From NCBI RefSeq assembly GCF_009208555.1, contig NZ_WFLI01000007.1, positions 156,498-220,497 of the forward strand: DNA of 64,000 bases. The letters run 5' to 3'. Both the position numbers and the translations under genes were made by a program. Below, piece by piece: positions 8,440 to 17,900 of the stretch. The notes below the pieces were generated by a model, which saw only the letters and a list, made by a program, of their open reading frames with translations, made no database searches and was not told where the DNA came from. Position 1 is the stretch's first letter, and every line of letters starts with the position of its first letter. The DNA is from Janthinobacterium violaceinigrum. Lineage in GTDB: Bacteria; Pseudomonadota; Gammaproteobacteria; Burkholderiales; Burkholderiaceae_D.

Positions 8440-10023
8440 TCATTTATGCAATGTCAAGCCCTCCGGGTCAAGGTTTATCGCTTCCAGAAATAGCCGGTCA
8501 TGCGAAACCACAAGTAACGCCCCCTGATATTGCAGCAGCATCTGCTCGAGCGCCTGCAGGCTGGCCAGGTCCAGGTGATTGTCCGGTTCGTCGAGCAGCA
8601 GCAACTGAGGCGGCGCCTGCGCATACAGTTCGGCCGCCAGCGCCACCTTCATGCGTTCGCCCCCGCTGAGCAAATGGCTGGGCATGGTGGCGCGCGCGCC
8701 GGCAATGCCCAGCAGCGCCAGCCGCGTGCGCAAGTCCCCTTCCGCCAGGATGCTATTGCGAGCCTGCAAGCGCTGCACGGCGCTGCGGTCTCCTTCGCGC
8801 GCGCCCGCATGCTGGTCCAGCCAGGCGATCCTGGCATGGCATTGCACGGTGCCGCCGGCGGGCGCCAGTTGCCCGGCGATCACGCGCAGCAGGGTCGACT
8901 TGCCGCTGCCATTGTCTCCCGTCACGGCCAGGCGGCGCGGCCCGCTCAGTACCAGGTTGAGGGCATGCGCCTGGCCATGCGGCAAGACCACGTCGCGCAA
9001 TGCCAGGATCAACTTGCCGTTCGGCACAGCGCTGTCGGGCGCCAGCAGCAGCCGCTCGGCCTCGGGCGCGCAGCGGGCGCTGGCGTCCATTACCCGTTGC
9101 TGGCGCGCCTGCTGCGCTTCCTGCGCGCGCACGCGCAGCTTGCCCTGGCTATCCTGGCTTTTCTCCTTTTTCGCATCCAGCAAGAGCTTGCTTTGATTGC
9201 CTTCCCGGCCCTCGCGCTCGCCACGTCCCACGCGGCGCTGCTGGCGCTCGGCCTGCTGCTGCGCTTCGCGCTGTTCGCGTCGGGCGCCGGCCTTTTCCGC
9301 CTGCAAGGCAGCAGCGTAGCCGGCCTGCTCCAGCGCGCGCTGTTGGGCATACCAGGAATAATTGCCGCCATAGCTGCGCAAACCCTGCGGCGACAATTCG
9401 GCGACGGCATCGACGTGCTCCAGCAGCGCGCGGTCATGGCTGATCAGCAGCAAGCCGCCGGACCAGCGCGCCATCTGCGCCACCAAGCGGGCGCGCTGCT
9501 GCGCATCGAGATGGTTGCTCGGTTCATCGAGCACCAGCCAGTCCGCCTGCGACAGCCAGGCGCCCTGCAAGGCGATGCGCTGGCGTTCGCCGCCGCTGAG
9601 GCTAGCCGTGGGCGTGTCCGCGTCGACATGGCGCAGATCGAGCGCATCGAGCGCCTGGCGCAAACGGGCCGGGGCATCCCAGCGCTCGCCCACCAAGGCG
9701 TAGTCGGCTTCGTCGATGCTGCCGGCGGCGATGCGCGCCAGCGCAACCAGCAAGCCCTCCATGCCGGCGAGCGCCGCCACGGTAGGATAGTGTTGCGGAT
9801 CGAGTTCCTGCGCCACGTAATGCACGCTGCCGTCGCAGCGCACGGCGCCGCCCGATGGCTGCTCCTGGCCCGCCAGCAGGCGCGCCAGCACGCTCTTGCC
9901 CACGCCGTTATCGCCGACGAGGCCGATACGTTGCGGGGCAAAGGAAAATTGCAAATCGGAAAACAGCACCCGGCCATCGGGCAAGGCATGGGACAGACGG
10001 TCGAGTTGTAGTAATGCGGGCAT
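8440..10023 (-). CDS. ABC-F family ATP-binding protein
   Basis: 527 residues with two ABC domains on one chain and no membrane segments, the hallmark of ABC-F proteins. Both domains are intact: Walker A GDNGVGKS (about residues 37-44) and GDNGSGKS, signatures LSGGERQ and LSGGERM, and Walker B LVLDEPSNHLD and LLLDEPDNHLD. The linker is rich in Q/E/R and probably a coiled coil (about residues 250-310). ABC-F proteins act on ribosomes as translation factors or antibiotic-protection proteins; the subfamily of this one is unclear. The start at 10023 has AGGAG 5 nt upstream; the longer open frame above it is low-complexity and unlikely to be translated. Confidence 0.88.
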   Translation of the reverse strand: MPALLQLDRLSHALPDGRVLFSDLQFSFAPQRIGLVGDNGVGKSVLARLLAGQEQPSGGAVRCDGSVHYVAQELDPQHYPTVAALAGMEGLLVALARIAAGSIDEADYALVGERWDAPARLRQALDALDLRHVDADTPTASLSGGERQRIALQGAWLSQADWLVLDEPSNHLDAQQRARLVAQMARWSGGLLLISHDRALLEHVDAVAELSPQGLRSYGGNYSWYAQQRALEQAGYAAALQAEKAGARREQREAQQQAERQQRRVGRGEREGREGNQSKLLLDAKKEKSQDSQGKLRVRAQEAQQARQQRVMDASARCAPEAERLLLAPDSAVPNGKLILALRDVVLPHGQAHALNLVLSGPRRLAVTGDNGSGKSTLLRVIAGQLAPAGGTVQCHARIAWLDQHAGAREGDRSAVQRLQARNSILAEGDLRTRLALLGIAGARATMPSHLLSGGERMKVALAAELYAQAPPQLLLLDEPDNHLDLASLQALEQMLLQYQGALLVVSHDRLFLEAINLDPEGLTLHK

Positions 10024-10183
10024 GGATACTCCTGGTACGTGCAGACAGGGCTGGCGAACCCGCGCGGCGCAAGGCGCCGTGGCGGGAAGGGCGAGGCCGT
10101 GCACAGCACGGCAGTATCAATGGCGCATGTCGAAGCGTCCTGGAGAAAGGGGAAGAAGCGTCAGTGTAGCAGAGACAGCCGGT

Positions 10184-11296
10184 TCAGCGCTGGCCCAGGC
10201 TCGTGTCGCCGAACAGGTTCTTGTACTCGCGCGGCTGCGAACGCCAGTACTGGGGCGGCGCCTGCACCTGTGCGCCCAGCTGGGCCGCCGCATGCCAGGG
10301 CCAGCGCGGGTCGAACAGGATGGCGCGCGCCAGCGCCACCATGTCGGACTGGCCGTTGGCAACGATGTCTTCCGCCTGCTGCGCTTCCGTGATCAAGCCC
10401 ACGCTGATGGTGGGCAAGCCGCTGTCGCGCTTGATGCGTTCGGCAAACGCCACCTGGTAGCCAGGCCCCACGGGGATTTGCTGCTGAGGCGAAATGCCGC
10501 CGCTGGAGACGTGGATGAAGTCGGCGCCCAGCTGCTTGAGTTCCTGCGCGAAGCGCACGCTTTGCTCGATCTCCCATCCGCCGTCGACCCAGTCGGTGGC
10601 GGAAATGCGCACGCCCACGGCCACGCTGGCGGGCACGGCGGCGCGCACGGCTTCATATACTTCCAGCGGAAAACGCATGCGGTTTTCCAGGCTGCCGCCA
10701 TACGCATCGGTGCGCTGATTCGACAGGGGCGACAGGAACTGGTGCAGCAGATAGCCGTGCGCCGCGTGCAGTTCGATGCCTTCGATACCGAGCGCATGCA
10801 CGCGCTGGGCGGCCGCGACAAAGGCGCCCTTGATTTGCAACAAGCCCATCTCGTCGAGGGCGATCGGCACCGTTTCACCGGGCGCGTGGGCGATGGCCGA
10901 CGGCGCCACCGTTTGCCAGCCGCCCTCGGCCAGATGCACGCAGGCACCGCCCTGCCAGGGCGCGCGGCTCGACGCCTTGCGTCCCGCATGGCCCAGCTGC
11001 ACCACCAGCGGCATCGGGGCGTGGCGGCGGATCGCCTGCACCACCTTGCCCAGCGCCGCTTGATTCGCGTCCGACCACAGGCCCAGGTCCTCGGCCGAGA
11101 TGCGTCCCTCGGGCGAGACGGCCGTCGCTTCCGTCATCAGCAGCCCCGCGCCGGACAGGGCCAGGTGGCCCAGGTGGATCATGTGCCAGTCCGTGGCGTT
11201 GCCATTGTCGGCCGAGTACTGGCACATGGGCGCGATGGCGATACGGTTGGCCACTTGCAGCGGCCCCAGTGCATACGGCGTGAATAGCTGGCTCAT
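10184..11296 (-). CDS. Old yellow enzyme family NADH:flavin oxidoreductase (YqjM/NamA class)
   Basis: 370 residues forming a single FMN-binding TIM barrel. The thermophilic-like OYE class is indicated by Cys25 and Tyr27 in PMCQYSADNG, matching Cys26/Tyr28 of YqjM. The substrate-binding His pair is in HAAHGYLLHQFLSP (about residues 163-166), followed by LSNQRTDAYGGSLENR. These enzymes reduce activated C=C bonds of enones and nitro compounds with NAD(P)H in the cytoplasm; the natural substrate is unknown. The ATG at 11296 has GGAG 6 nt upstream. The gene stands between unrelated genes, about 160 bp from the ABC-F gene downstream. Confidence 0.9.
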   Translation of the reverse strand: MSQLFTPYALGPLQVANRIAIAPMCQYSADNGNATDWHMIHLGHLALSGAGLLMTEATAVSPEGRISAEDLGLWSDANQAALGKVVQAIRRHAPMPLVVQLGHAGRKASSRAPWQGGACVHLAEGGWQTVAPSAIAHAPGETVPIALDEMGLLQIKGAFVAAAQRVHALGIEGIELHAAHGYLLHQFLSPLSNQRTDAYGGSLENRMRFPLEVYEAVRAAVPASVAVGVRISATDWVDGGWEIEQSVRFAQELKQLGADFIHVSSGGISPQQQIPVGPGYQVAFAERIKRDSGLPTISVGLITEAQQAEDIVANGQSDMVALARAILFDPRWPWHAAAQLGAQVQAPPQYWRSQPREYKNLFGDTSLGQR

Positions 11297-11470
11297 GGCG
11301 GACTCCGGAAAAGGGGAAGCACCGATTCTACTGTGCTTTGGAAAGCGCGGCTTACACCTGCTTACGTTTGATACAGCGCAGGGGCTAGCCTTGCGCAGGC
11401 GCGGCCGTTAATCTGGACACATCAACAACACAGCAACACCACCGCAACATATTGCCCCCCAGGAGAACAC

Positions 11471-12034
11471 ATGAACACGACGACTACCGCCAACCGCATC
11501 CACCCCTTGATGGCCGGCGCCGCCATTTCCGTCACGGTCCTGTGCCTGGTGGGCGCGGCGTCCATCGCCGGCATCCTGCCCAATTCGCGGGCCAACGTGC
11601 CTGCCACGCCGGCCATCCCTGCGGACGTGGCGGCGCTGACGCCAGCGAGCGCGGCAGCCCTGGCAGCGCCCGTAGCCGCCCCGCTCGCCGCTCCCGTCGT
11701 GGCGCAGGCCACTCCGGCACCGGCGCCGGCCCCCGTCGTGCACAAGCGCGTCGTGCACCACACGCAAGTGGCGCAAGCGCGCCCTGCCTACAACGATAAC
11801 AACGATGGCTACCGCGACACGGCTTACCGCGAACCCGTGCGCCAGCAGCAGCCGGCACCGGCACCGGCCCAACCCAACTACGTGGGCATCGGCACGGGCG
11901 CCGTCATCGGCGGCTTGATCGGCAATCAGGTCGGTGGCGGCCGCGGCAAGGCGCTGGCGACCGTGGCCGGCGTGATCGGCGGCGGCATGCTGGGTAACGC
12001 GGTACAGAACCAGGTGCAGCAGCCGCAACGTTAA
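11471..12034 (+). CDS. Glycine-zipper 2TM domain protein, membrane-anchored
   Basis: 187 residues. An N-terminal hydrophobic segment (about residues 14-35) acts as an anchor or signal. A long Ala/Pro-rich, low-complexity region follows (about 36-90), then a Gln/Pro stretch. The C-terminal GAVIGGLIGNQVGGGRGKAL and GVIGGGMLGNAV form a classical glycine zipper of the SlyB/PcpY/Rick_17kDa type. Such proteins sit in the envelope and influence outer-membrane integrity; the exact role here is unknown. AGGAG 5 nt before the ATG supports the start. It is the only plus-strand gene between about 2 and 27 kb and ends directly against the dispersed repeat at 12035. Confidence 0.85.
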   Translation: MNTTTTANRIHPLMAGAAISVTVLCLVGAASIAGILPNSRANVPATPAIPADVAALTPASAAALAAPVAAPLAAPVVAQATPAPAPAPVVHKRVVHHTQVAQARPAYNDNNDGYRDTAYREPVRQQQPAPAPAQPNYVGIGTGAVIGGLIGNQVGGGRGKALATVAGVIGGGMLGNAVQNQVQQPQR

Positions 12035-12138
12035 CAAACCTGCTGCGCGTCGGCTTTGCGGCCTGCGATGCTCACTGGGCTTCAGCCCAGTTGGGCTTCT
12101 CGGCCGCCCATCATCGCCGCTCGCGACGGTTTTTCAGG
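12035..12138. repeat. Dispersed intergenic repeat, copy 2
   Basis: It shares with 5793-5904 the blocks ACCTGCTGCGCGTCG (copy 1 has TACTGCGCGTCG), TTGCGGCCTGCGATGCTCACTG and CCGCTCGCGACGGTTTT. The central hairpin here is CTGGGC-TTCA-GCCCAG (12075-12090). Compared with copy 1, the third stem pair has changed from T-A to G-C on both sides. The outer GCGATG and CATCGC can also pair. It fills the space between two convergent genes. Confidence 0.7.
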
Positions 12139-12142
12139 CACA

Positions 12143-12652
12143 TCAATCGTAAGGGCCAAGATAGTCGAGCTTGCCCACGGCCACGCCATTGTTTCGCAGG
12201 ATGGCGTGGACCATGGAGACGTGAAAATAGAAATTGGGCAAGGCAAAACTGAGCAGGTAATCGTCGCCCGAGAATTTCGTGCCTGCATCGGTCCAGTTCA
12301 GCACCACTTCCTTCTGCGCGCTGCCCGCCATCTGTCCCGCATTCACGCTGTCGATGTAGGCGATGGTGTTGGCGATGCGCTCTTGCAGCTGCTCGAACGA
12401 CGTTTCGTTATCGTCGAATTTCGGCGCCGGCACGCCGCTCAGGCGCTCGACCGACATCTTCGACGTGTCGCTGGCGCGCTGCACCTGCGCCGTCAGGTCC
12501 AGCATGTCGGGCGCCAGCTGCGCACCCAATAAAATCTCGGGCACAATGCCATCTTCCTCCACATGCGCCTGGCCCTTTTCCAGCAAGGCCGAGACGACTT
12601 TCAAGCCGCGGATGAAGACGGGGATGGTTGCCTGATACATGGACACGGACAT
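12143..12652 (-). CDS. DUF1993 family protein
   Basis: 169 residues, matching the usual length of DUF1993 proteins, which are predicted all-helical and distantly related to DinB/YfiT-like bundles. Recognisable family segments are MYQATIPVFIRGLKVVSALL at the N-terminus, LAPDMLDLTAQVQRASD in the first third, and LPNFYFHVSMVHAILRNNGV near the C-terminus with conserved His residues. No biochemical function is established. The start at 12652 (MSVSMYQ) has GGAG 6 nt upstream; the open frame above it is arginine-rich and non-natural in composition. It follows the DUF2167 gene on the same strand by 109 bp, so the two may share a transcript. Confidence 0.8.
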   Translation of the reverse strand: MSVSMYQATIPVFIRGLKVVSALLEKGQAHVEEDGIVPEILLGAQLAPDMLDLTAQVQRASDTSKMSVERLSGVPAPKFDDNETSFEQLQERIANTIAYIDSVNAGQMAGSAQKEVVLNWTDAGTKFSGDDYLLSFALPNFYFHVSMVHAILRNNGVAVGKLDYLGPYD

Positions 12653-12761
12653 GGCGCACTCCTGATAATGGACGATGCGCCAGTGTACCCGAGGCTTCGT
12701 GTTCCGGCAGCGCGCGCCATGCCGCTCCCGTGCGCCAGCGCACCGAGCGGCCCAATTGCCC

Positions 12762-13736
12762 TTACTTTTCCAGGTTGACCTTGCCATCCGGCGCATGGCC
12801 GGGCTGTTCTGCCGGTTCCGCTTGCGGCAGCGGCTGCGGTGCGGGCTGGTCCTTGCGCTTGCCGCCAAAGAACTTGACGATGGCCGCACCGGCGCCCACG
12901 ACGGCCAGGATCAGTACTTTCTTGAAGGCCAGCAACAGCGCCAGCAGCTTGCCAAACAGGCCCAGCTTGCTGGCCACGCCGCCCGCCACCAGCGCCGCCA
13001 GGCCGTATTCGGCCACCTTGTCCGTCTTGCTGTCGAAATCCGTGTAGCGGTTACCCTCGGTAAATTCCGTGAACGCCGTCACTTGCTGCATTTCTTTCTT
13101 GATCGCCTCGATCTGCTGCATGCCGGCAATCGCGTTCAGGTTCAGCACGCCTTCGCGGCCCAGCACGCGCACGTTGTAGTTGAGCGAGTGCTCGCCGCCG
13201 TCGACCATCAGGTCCTTGGCCCAGTACAGCTTGTGCGTATCCTTGGCATAGCTGGGTTTTTCCGCCCAGCCCATCAAATGGATGCCGGGATAGCCCTGCT
13301 TCTTGCGCTCCGCGTTATGTTCGAGCACGGACGCCTGCATATCCTTGAGCAATTCGTCATATTTGATGCTGTCCGCATCGTCGTCCTTGATGTGCCCTTC
13401 CTTTTCATACGTGACGATGACGCCCCAGCTATCGCGCTCGAGTACACTGGTCTTGGCGGGCACGATCATGCCCAGCGACATCATGCCCGGTGGATTGCCC
13501 CAGGCATCGACCAGCACGCGCTCGGCGTCCGTCGGCGACAGATAACGGAAGTTGGCAGGCAAGTCCAGGGTGGCGATGCCGCCCGGCAAAGTGATCTTGC
13601 CGCGCTGCAAGTGCAACTGGGCGAGGAATTGCTCGGCTGTCATTTCCGGCGCGGAAGCCTTGTCGTCGGCAGGGGCGGCAGCCGTCAGGCCGGAGAGGGT
13701 CAGGCACAGCAGGGCTGTCAACAGGCGTTTCAACAT
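12762..13736 (-). CDS. DUF2167 domain membrane-anchored exported protein
   Basis: 324 residues with a cleavable signal peptide (residues 1-21, ending TAAA|AP). The large extracytoplasmic region matches DUF2167: GGIATLDLPANFRYLSPTDA, followed by WGNPPGMMSLGMIVP and DSWGVIVTYEKEGHIKDDDA. The C-terminus has two hydrophobic segments (about residues 255-305) and ends in a Lys/Pro/Gln tail, so the protein is anchored in the inner membrane. DUF2167 proteins occur widely in proteobacteria without a known activity. Starting at the ATG at 13736 gives a textbook signal sequence. Confidence 0.85.
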   Translation of the reverse strand: MLKRLLTALLCLTLSGLTAAAPADDKASAPEMTAEQFLAQLHLQRGKITLPGGIATLDLPANFRYLSPTDAERVLVDAWGNPPGMMSLGMIVPAKTSVLERDSWGVIVTYEKEGHIKDDDADSIKYDELLKDMQASVLEHNAERKKQGYPGIHLMGWAEKPSYAKDTHKLYWAKDLMVDGGEHSLNYNVRVLGREGVLNLNAIAGMQQIEAIKKEMQQVTAFTEFTEGNRYTDFDSKTDKVAEYGLAALVAGGVASKLGLFGKLLALLLAFKKVLILAVVGAGAAIVKFFGGKRKDQPAPQPLPQAEPAEQPGHAPDGKVNLEK

Positions 13737-13823
13737 GATCGGTCCAAAAAAATTGCAAAGGGTAAATATTTTATATCAATTGATTGCTTAATGGATAATT
13801 ATTTCCATGCGGAATTTTTTTAC

Positions 13824-13858
13824 AAAAAAAGCGCCAGGCGGGTTTCCCCGGCTGGCGC
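13824..13858 (-). terminator. Intrinsic terminator of the arginine catabolic operon (after astE)
   Basis: On the minus strand GCGCCAG and CTGGCGC form the outer stem, and CGGG-GAAA-CCCG continues it with a GAAA tetraloop. Seven T residues follow. It lies about 25 nt after the astE stop codon. Confidence 0.9.
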
Positions 13859-13883
13859 CTGACGTACGAACACCGTACAGCGA

Positions 13884-14909
13884 TTAAGACACGCGCACCA
13901 CCATCAGACCGGCGCGCAAGCCCACCCGCACGTCCGGGTTGGGGAACACCACCAGCTCTTCCGCGTGCTGCACCGTGTAGACGTGGTCGCCATCGCTGGC
14001 GATCACGGCGTGCTGCGGCAAGGACGTGAAATTCTGCGTGCTGCGATCAAACGCCATGCGGAATTCATCGCTGTGCTTGATGATTTCCTGCGCCACCTTG
14101 AACACGTGGGGCGCCGCCTTGACGGGCTGCGCAGGCTGGCCCCGCAACAAGCCGTCCAGCGCCCGCGACACGTCGTCGAACAGGGACAAGTCGTTCTGTC
14201 CCAGGGTGCCCACGCGGCCCAGCTCCACCGTGCTGGCGGCCGCGCCGAAGTGCTCGGCCGAATAATAGCTATACGTGCCGGCCGACTGCGGGTTCATGAT
14301 GATGGCGCCGATGGCCGCCTGGCCCAGCCAGTCGACCAGCTGCGCCTTGGCCTCGTCGGCCACCAGGTCGGGCACGATGGCAAACGTGGGATACACGGAA
14401 GGCCGGATGGCCGTGTGCAGATCCAGGTGCCAGCGCACGGGACCGGCCGCGCCGAAGAACGCTGCCGTGGCGGCGATCATTTCATCGGCGCGCGCGCTTT
14501 CCGCCGCCTGCGCCAGGCTTCCCCGCACGGGGCGGAACATGCGATTGAGGTCGGCGTCGATGAAACGCTTGCCGGCCCGGATCGCATCGACATTGCCCAC
14601 GCAAACGAGCAAATCGACGGCCAGCTTCGACGCATCGCGCGACAGGGCGTCGAGCAGATGCGCGAGCACCTCGATCGGCCCCGTTTCGTCGCCATGCACG
14701 CCCACCGAGACGGCCACGCTGACGCGGCCCTCTCCCGGCTTGAGCACCTGCAGCATGCCGGGCGCCGGCAAGGCCACCGTGAAACCGGCGTCCGAGAACA
14801 GCTGCGCCACGGCGCCGAAATCGGCCTGTGCCAGCGCCTGCACCGCCGGCGGCAAGCCGCCGGTACCCTGCACTGCCTGTGTTACTGCTTGTGTTGCTGC
14901 TTGCGTCAT
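13884..14909 (-). CDS. astE: Succinylglutamate desuccinylase
   Basis: 341 residues of the AstE/AspA (M14-like) zinc hydrolase family. Zinc ligands are visible in GVHGDETGPIE (His and Glu, about residues 72-76) and in WHLDLHTAIRPS (His, about 161), and the catalytic Glu is expected in the VELGRVG segment. It performs the last AST step, splitting N-succinylglutamate into succinate and glutamate in the cytoplasm. Its ATG overlaps the stop codon of the upstream glutamate dehydrogenase by one base (TAATG), so the two are probably translationally coupled. Its product is directly the substrate of that neighbour. A strong terminator follows. The Gln/Ala-rich first 17 residues are unusual and could be a lineage-specific extension. 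Confidence 0.92.
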   Translation of the reverse strand: MTQAATQAVTQAVQGTGGLPPAVQALAQADFGAVAQLFSDAGFTVALPAPGMLQVLKPGEGRVSVAVSVGVHGDETGPIEVLAHLLDALSRDASKLAVDLLVCVGNVDAIRAGKRFIDADLNRMFRPVRGSLAQAAESARADEMIAATAAFFGAAGPVRWHLDLHTAIRPSVYPTFAIVPDLVADEAKAQLVDWLGQAAIGAIIMNPQSAGTYSYYSAEHFGAAASTVELGRVGTLGQNDLSLFDDVSRALDGLLRGQPAQPVKAAPHVFKVAQEIIKHSDEFRMAFDRSTQNFTSLPQHAVIASDGDHVYTVQHAEELVVFPNPDVRVGLRAGLMVVRVS

Positions 14910-17900
14910 TACACCGTCGCTTCCGCGGTAGGTTTCGCCGTGATTTTATTCACGGCTTCCGACAAGGTCCACACGTCCAGCATGGCTTGCTCCAGTTCCG
15001 TCGCCGCCACATAGGCCGACAGGCCCAGCGCGCCCGTCACCGCATCGACGGCCTTGCCCGCGTTGCCTTGCTCGGCACGCGCCAGCACCTGCGTCAGCAA
15101 ACGCTGTTGCGTACGGCGCAGCGCCTGCTGCGCGTAGTTGCGCAACTGTTCCTGCGACTTGCCTTGCGCGGCCAGCTTCAGGCCGCGTTCCAGCGTATCG
15201 ATGCCCGCCTGGCTGCGCAGGGCCAGGCCCACTTGCAGGAAGGCCGCCAGGTCCATCGAAGCAGGACGCGGCACGGACAGGGCAGGGAACAGGAAGCCGG
15301 AGACGACTTCCAGCGCATCGACCGCATCCCACGCCTGCACGAAGGCCGGCTTGAGGCCCGGCACCAGCGCTGCCTCGGACTTGATGCCGACGGCTTGCAG
15401 CAGCTCGCGCTTCGATTCCGCGCCAAACAGGCGCGTGAGTTCGGCCAGGCCCGCGCCGCGCAATTGCTCTGCCGGCACGGACAGCACGCCGGCGATCATC
15501 GTTTGCTGCAGCACGCGCGTTTGCGCATCGACCTTGATCGACACGGCACGCGGAATCGTCAGGGCATCCGCATCGAGCGCGTCGAACACGGGCGCCAGGT
15601 TCAGCGCCACCCAGGCCTGGCCCCAGGCCAGGATCACTGCCGATTCGTCCACGCCATGCTCGGATGCCAGGTTGCGTATCATCAGCGGACCGCAGCGGTT
15701 GATCACTTCATTGGCCAGCACGGTCGCCAGGATGGCGTTGGCCAGCGGGTGGTCGAGCGCCGAACGGGTTTCCACCAGCAGGGACGGGAAGTAGGGTTTG
15801 AGCACCGGCTCGGCCCACGTTTCGTCCGTCAGCGGCAGCGCGGACAGAATGCGCTTGAAGCGGTTCTTCACGTTGGCGATCACCACCGCCAGTTCCGGCG
15901 TGGTCAAGCCACGGCCGTCGGCCTTGCGGCGCGCCAGTTCGGCCACCGAAGGCAATTGCTCCAGCTCGCGCGACAGGGCTCCCTCTTCTTCCAGGCTGGC
16001 GATCAGGGCGGCATAGCCATCCTGCACGGCGCTCTCGCCTTGCGCCTGCAACTCGCGCACCAGCAAGTGCGTCTGCTGCGTGTTGTCGCGCAAGACCAGG
16101 CGCTCGACGTCGTCCGTCATCGCATACAGCTCGCGGTTGCGGTCGGCTTCCGTCAGCTTGCCCGCATTGACTTCCACGTCCAGCCAGATTTTCACGTTGA
16201 CTTCATGGTCCGAGCAATCCACGCCAGCCGAGTTGTCGATCGCATCGGTGAAGATGCGTCCGCCCGCCAGCGCGAACTCGATGCGGCCTGCCTGCGTCGC
16301 ACCCAGATTGCCGCCTTCGGCGACGACCTTCACGCGCAGCTCATTGCCGCTGACGCGGATATGGTCATTCGCGCGGTCCTTCACCTGGGCATGGGTCTCG
16401 CTGGAGGCCTTGATGTAGGTGCCGATGCCGCCGTTGTAGAACAGGTCCACGGGCGACTTCAGGATGCGGTGCATCAGTTCTTCGGGCGGCAGCGAGGTCT
16501 CGGCGATATCGAGCGCGGCGCGGATTTGCGGCGACAGCTCGATCGTGCGGGCGGAGCGCGGATACACGCCGCCGCCTGCCGAGATCAGCTCCTTGTTGTA
16601 GTCGTCCCACGAGGAGCGCGGCAAGGCAAACAGGCGCGCGCGCTCGTCGAACGAGACGGCGACGTCCGGCGTCGGGTCGAGGAAGATGTGGCGGTGGTCG
16701 AACGCGGCCACCAGTTTCAGCTGGCGCGACAGCAGTACGCCATTGCCGAACACGTCGCCCGACATGTCGCCCACGCCGACCATGGTGATCGGGGTGGTGT
16801 TCAGGTCGTGGTCCATTTCATAGAAATGGCGTTTCACGGCTTCGAACGCGCCCTTGGCGGTGATGCCCAGTTTCTTGTGGTCGTAGCCGTTCGAACCGCC
16901 CGAGGCGAACGCGTCGCCCAGCCAGAAACCGCGCTGCACGGCGATACCGTTGGCGATGTCCGAGAAGGTGGCCGTGCCCTTGTCGGCAGCCACCACCAGA
17001 TACGGGTCGGCGTCGTCGAAGCACACGGTGTCGACGGGCGGGACGATATTGCCCAGCGAGCGGTTGTCCGTCACTTCCAGCAGACTGGAAATGAACAGGC
17101 GGTACACGGCTTCGCCTTCGGCCGCGATGGTTTCACGCACGGCGTCCTTCGGCATCATCTTGCAGACAAAGCCGCCCTTCGCGCCGGCCGGCACGATGAC
17201 GGCATTCTTGACCATCTGCGCCTTCACCAGGCCCAGCACTTCGGTGCGGTAGTCTTCCATGCGGTCGGACCAGCGCAAGCCGCCGCGGGCGACAGGGCCG
17301 CCGCGCAGGTGCACGCCTTCGAAGCGGCGCGAGAACACAAAGATCTCGCGGTAAGGACGCGGTTCCGGTACCAGCGCCAGGCTGCTGGTGTCGAACTTGA
17401 AGATGATCTTGTCGCCGGCTTGATTGTTCTGGAAGTAGCTGGTGCGCAGGGTGGCGGCCATCAGGTCGGCCAGCGCGCCGAGAATTTCCTCGGTGTCAGC
17501 GTGGTTCACGGACGGCAGGCCGGCCTTGATGGTGGCGATGGCTTCCAGGGCGGCAGCATGCTGCGCGTCCGACAGCGACGGATCGAAGCGCTGCAGGAAG
17601 GCGTCGACCAGGGCTTTCACGTGGGCCGGCTGCTTGCGCAGGCTTTCGGCAATGTAGCGTACCGAGAAGCGGCTGCCCGTCTGGCGCCAGTAGCTGGTGT
17701 AGGCGCGCACCAGCTGCACTTCGCGCGTCGACAGGCCGCCTTCGATGACCAGGCCGTTCAGGCGGCCATCTTCGGCTTCATCGTTGAACAGGGCGGCAAA
17801 CAGTTCCTGCGCCACGGCGACGACGGATGGCTGCGCCAGTTTCGCCGCGCTGGCGGCATCGACCGTCAGGCTGGTGACGAAATAGCGCGTGCCGTCCAGC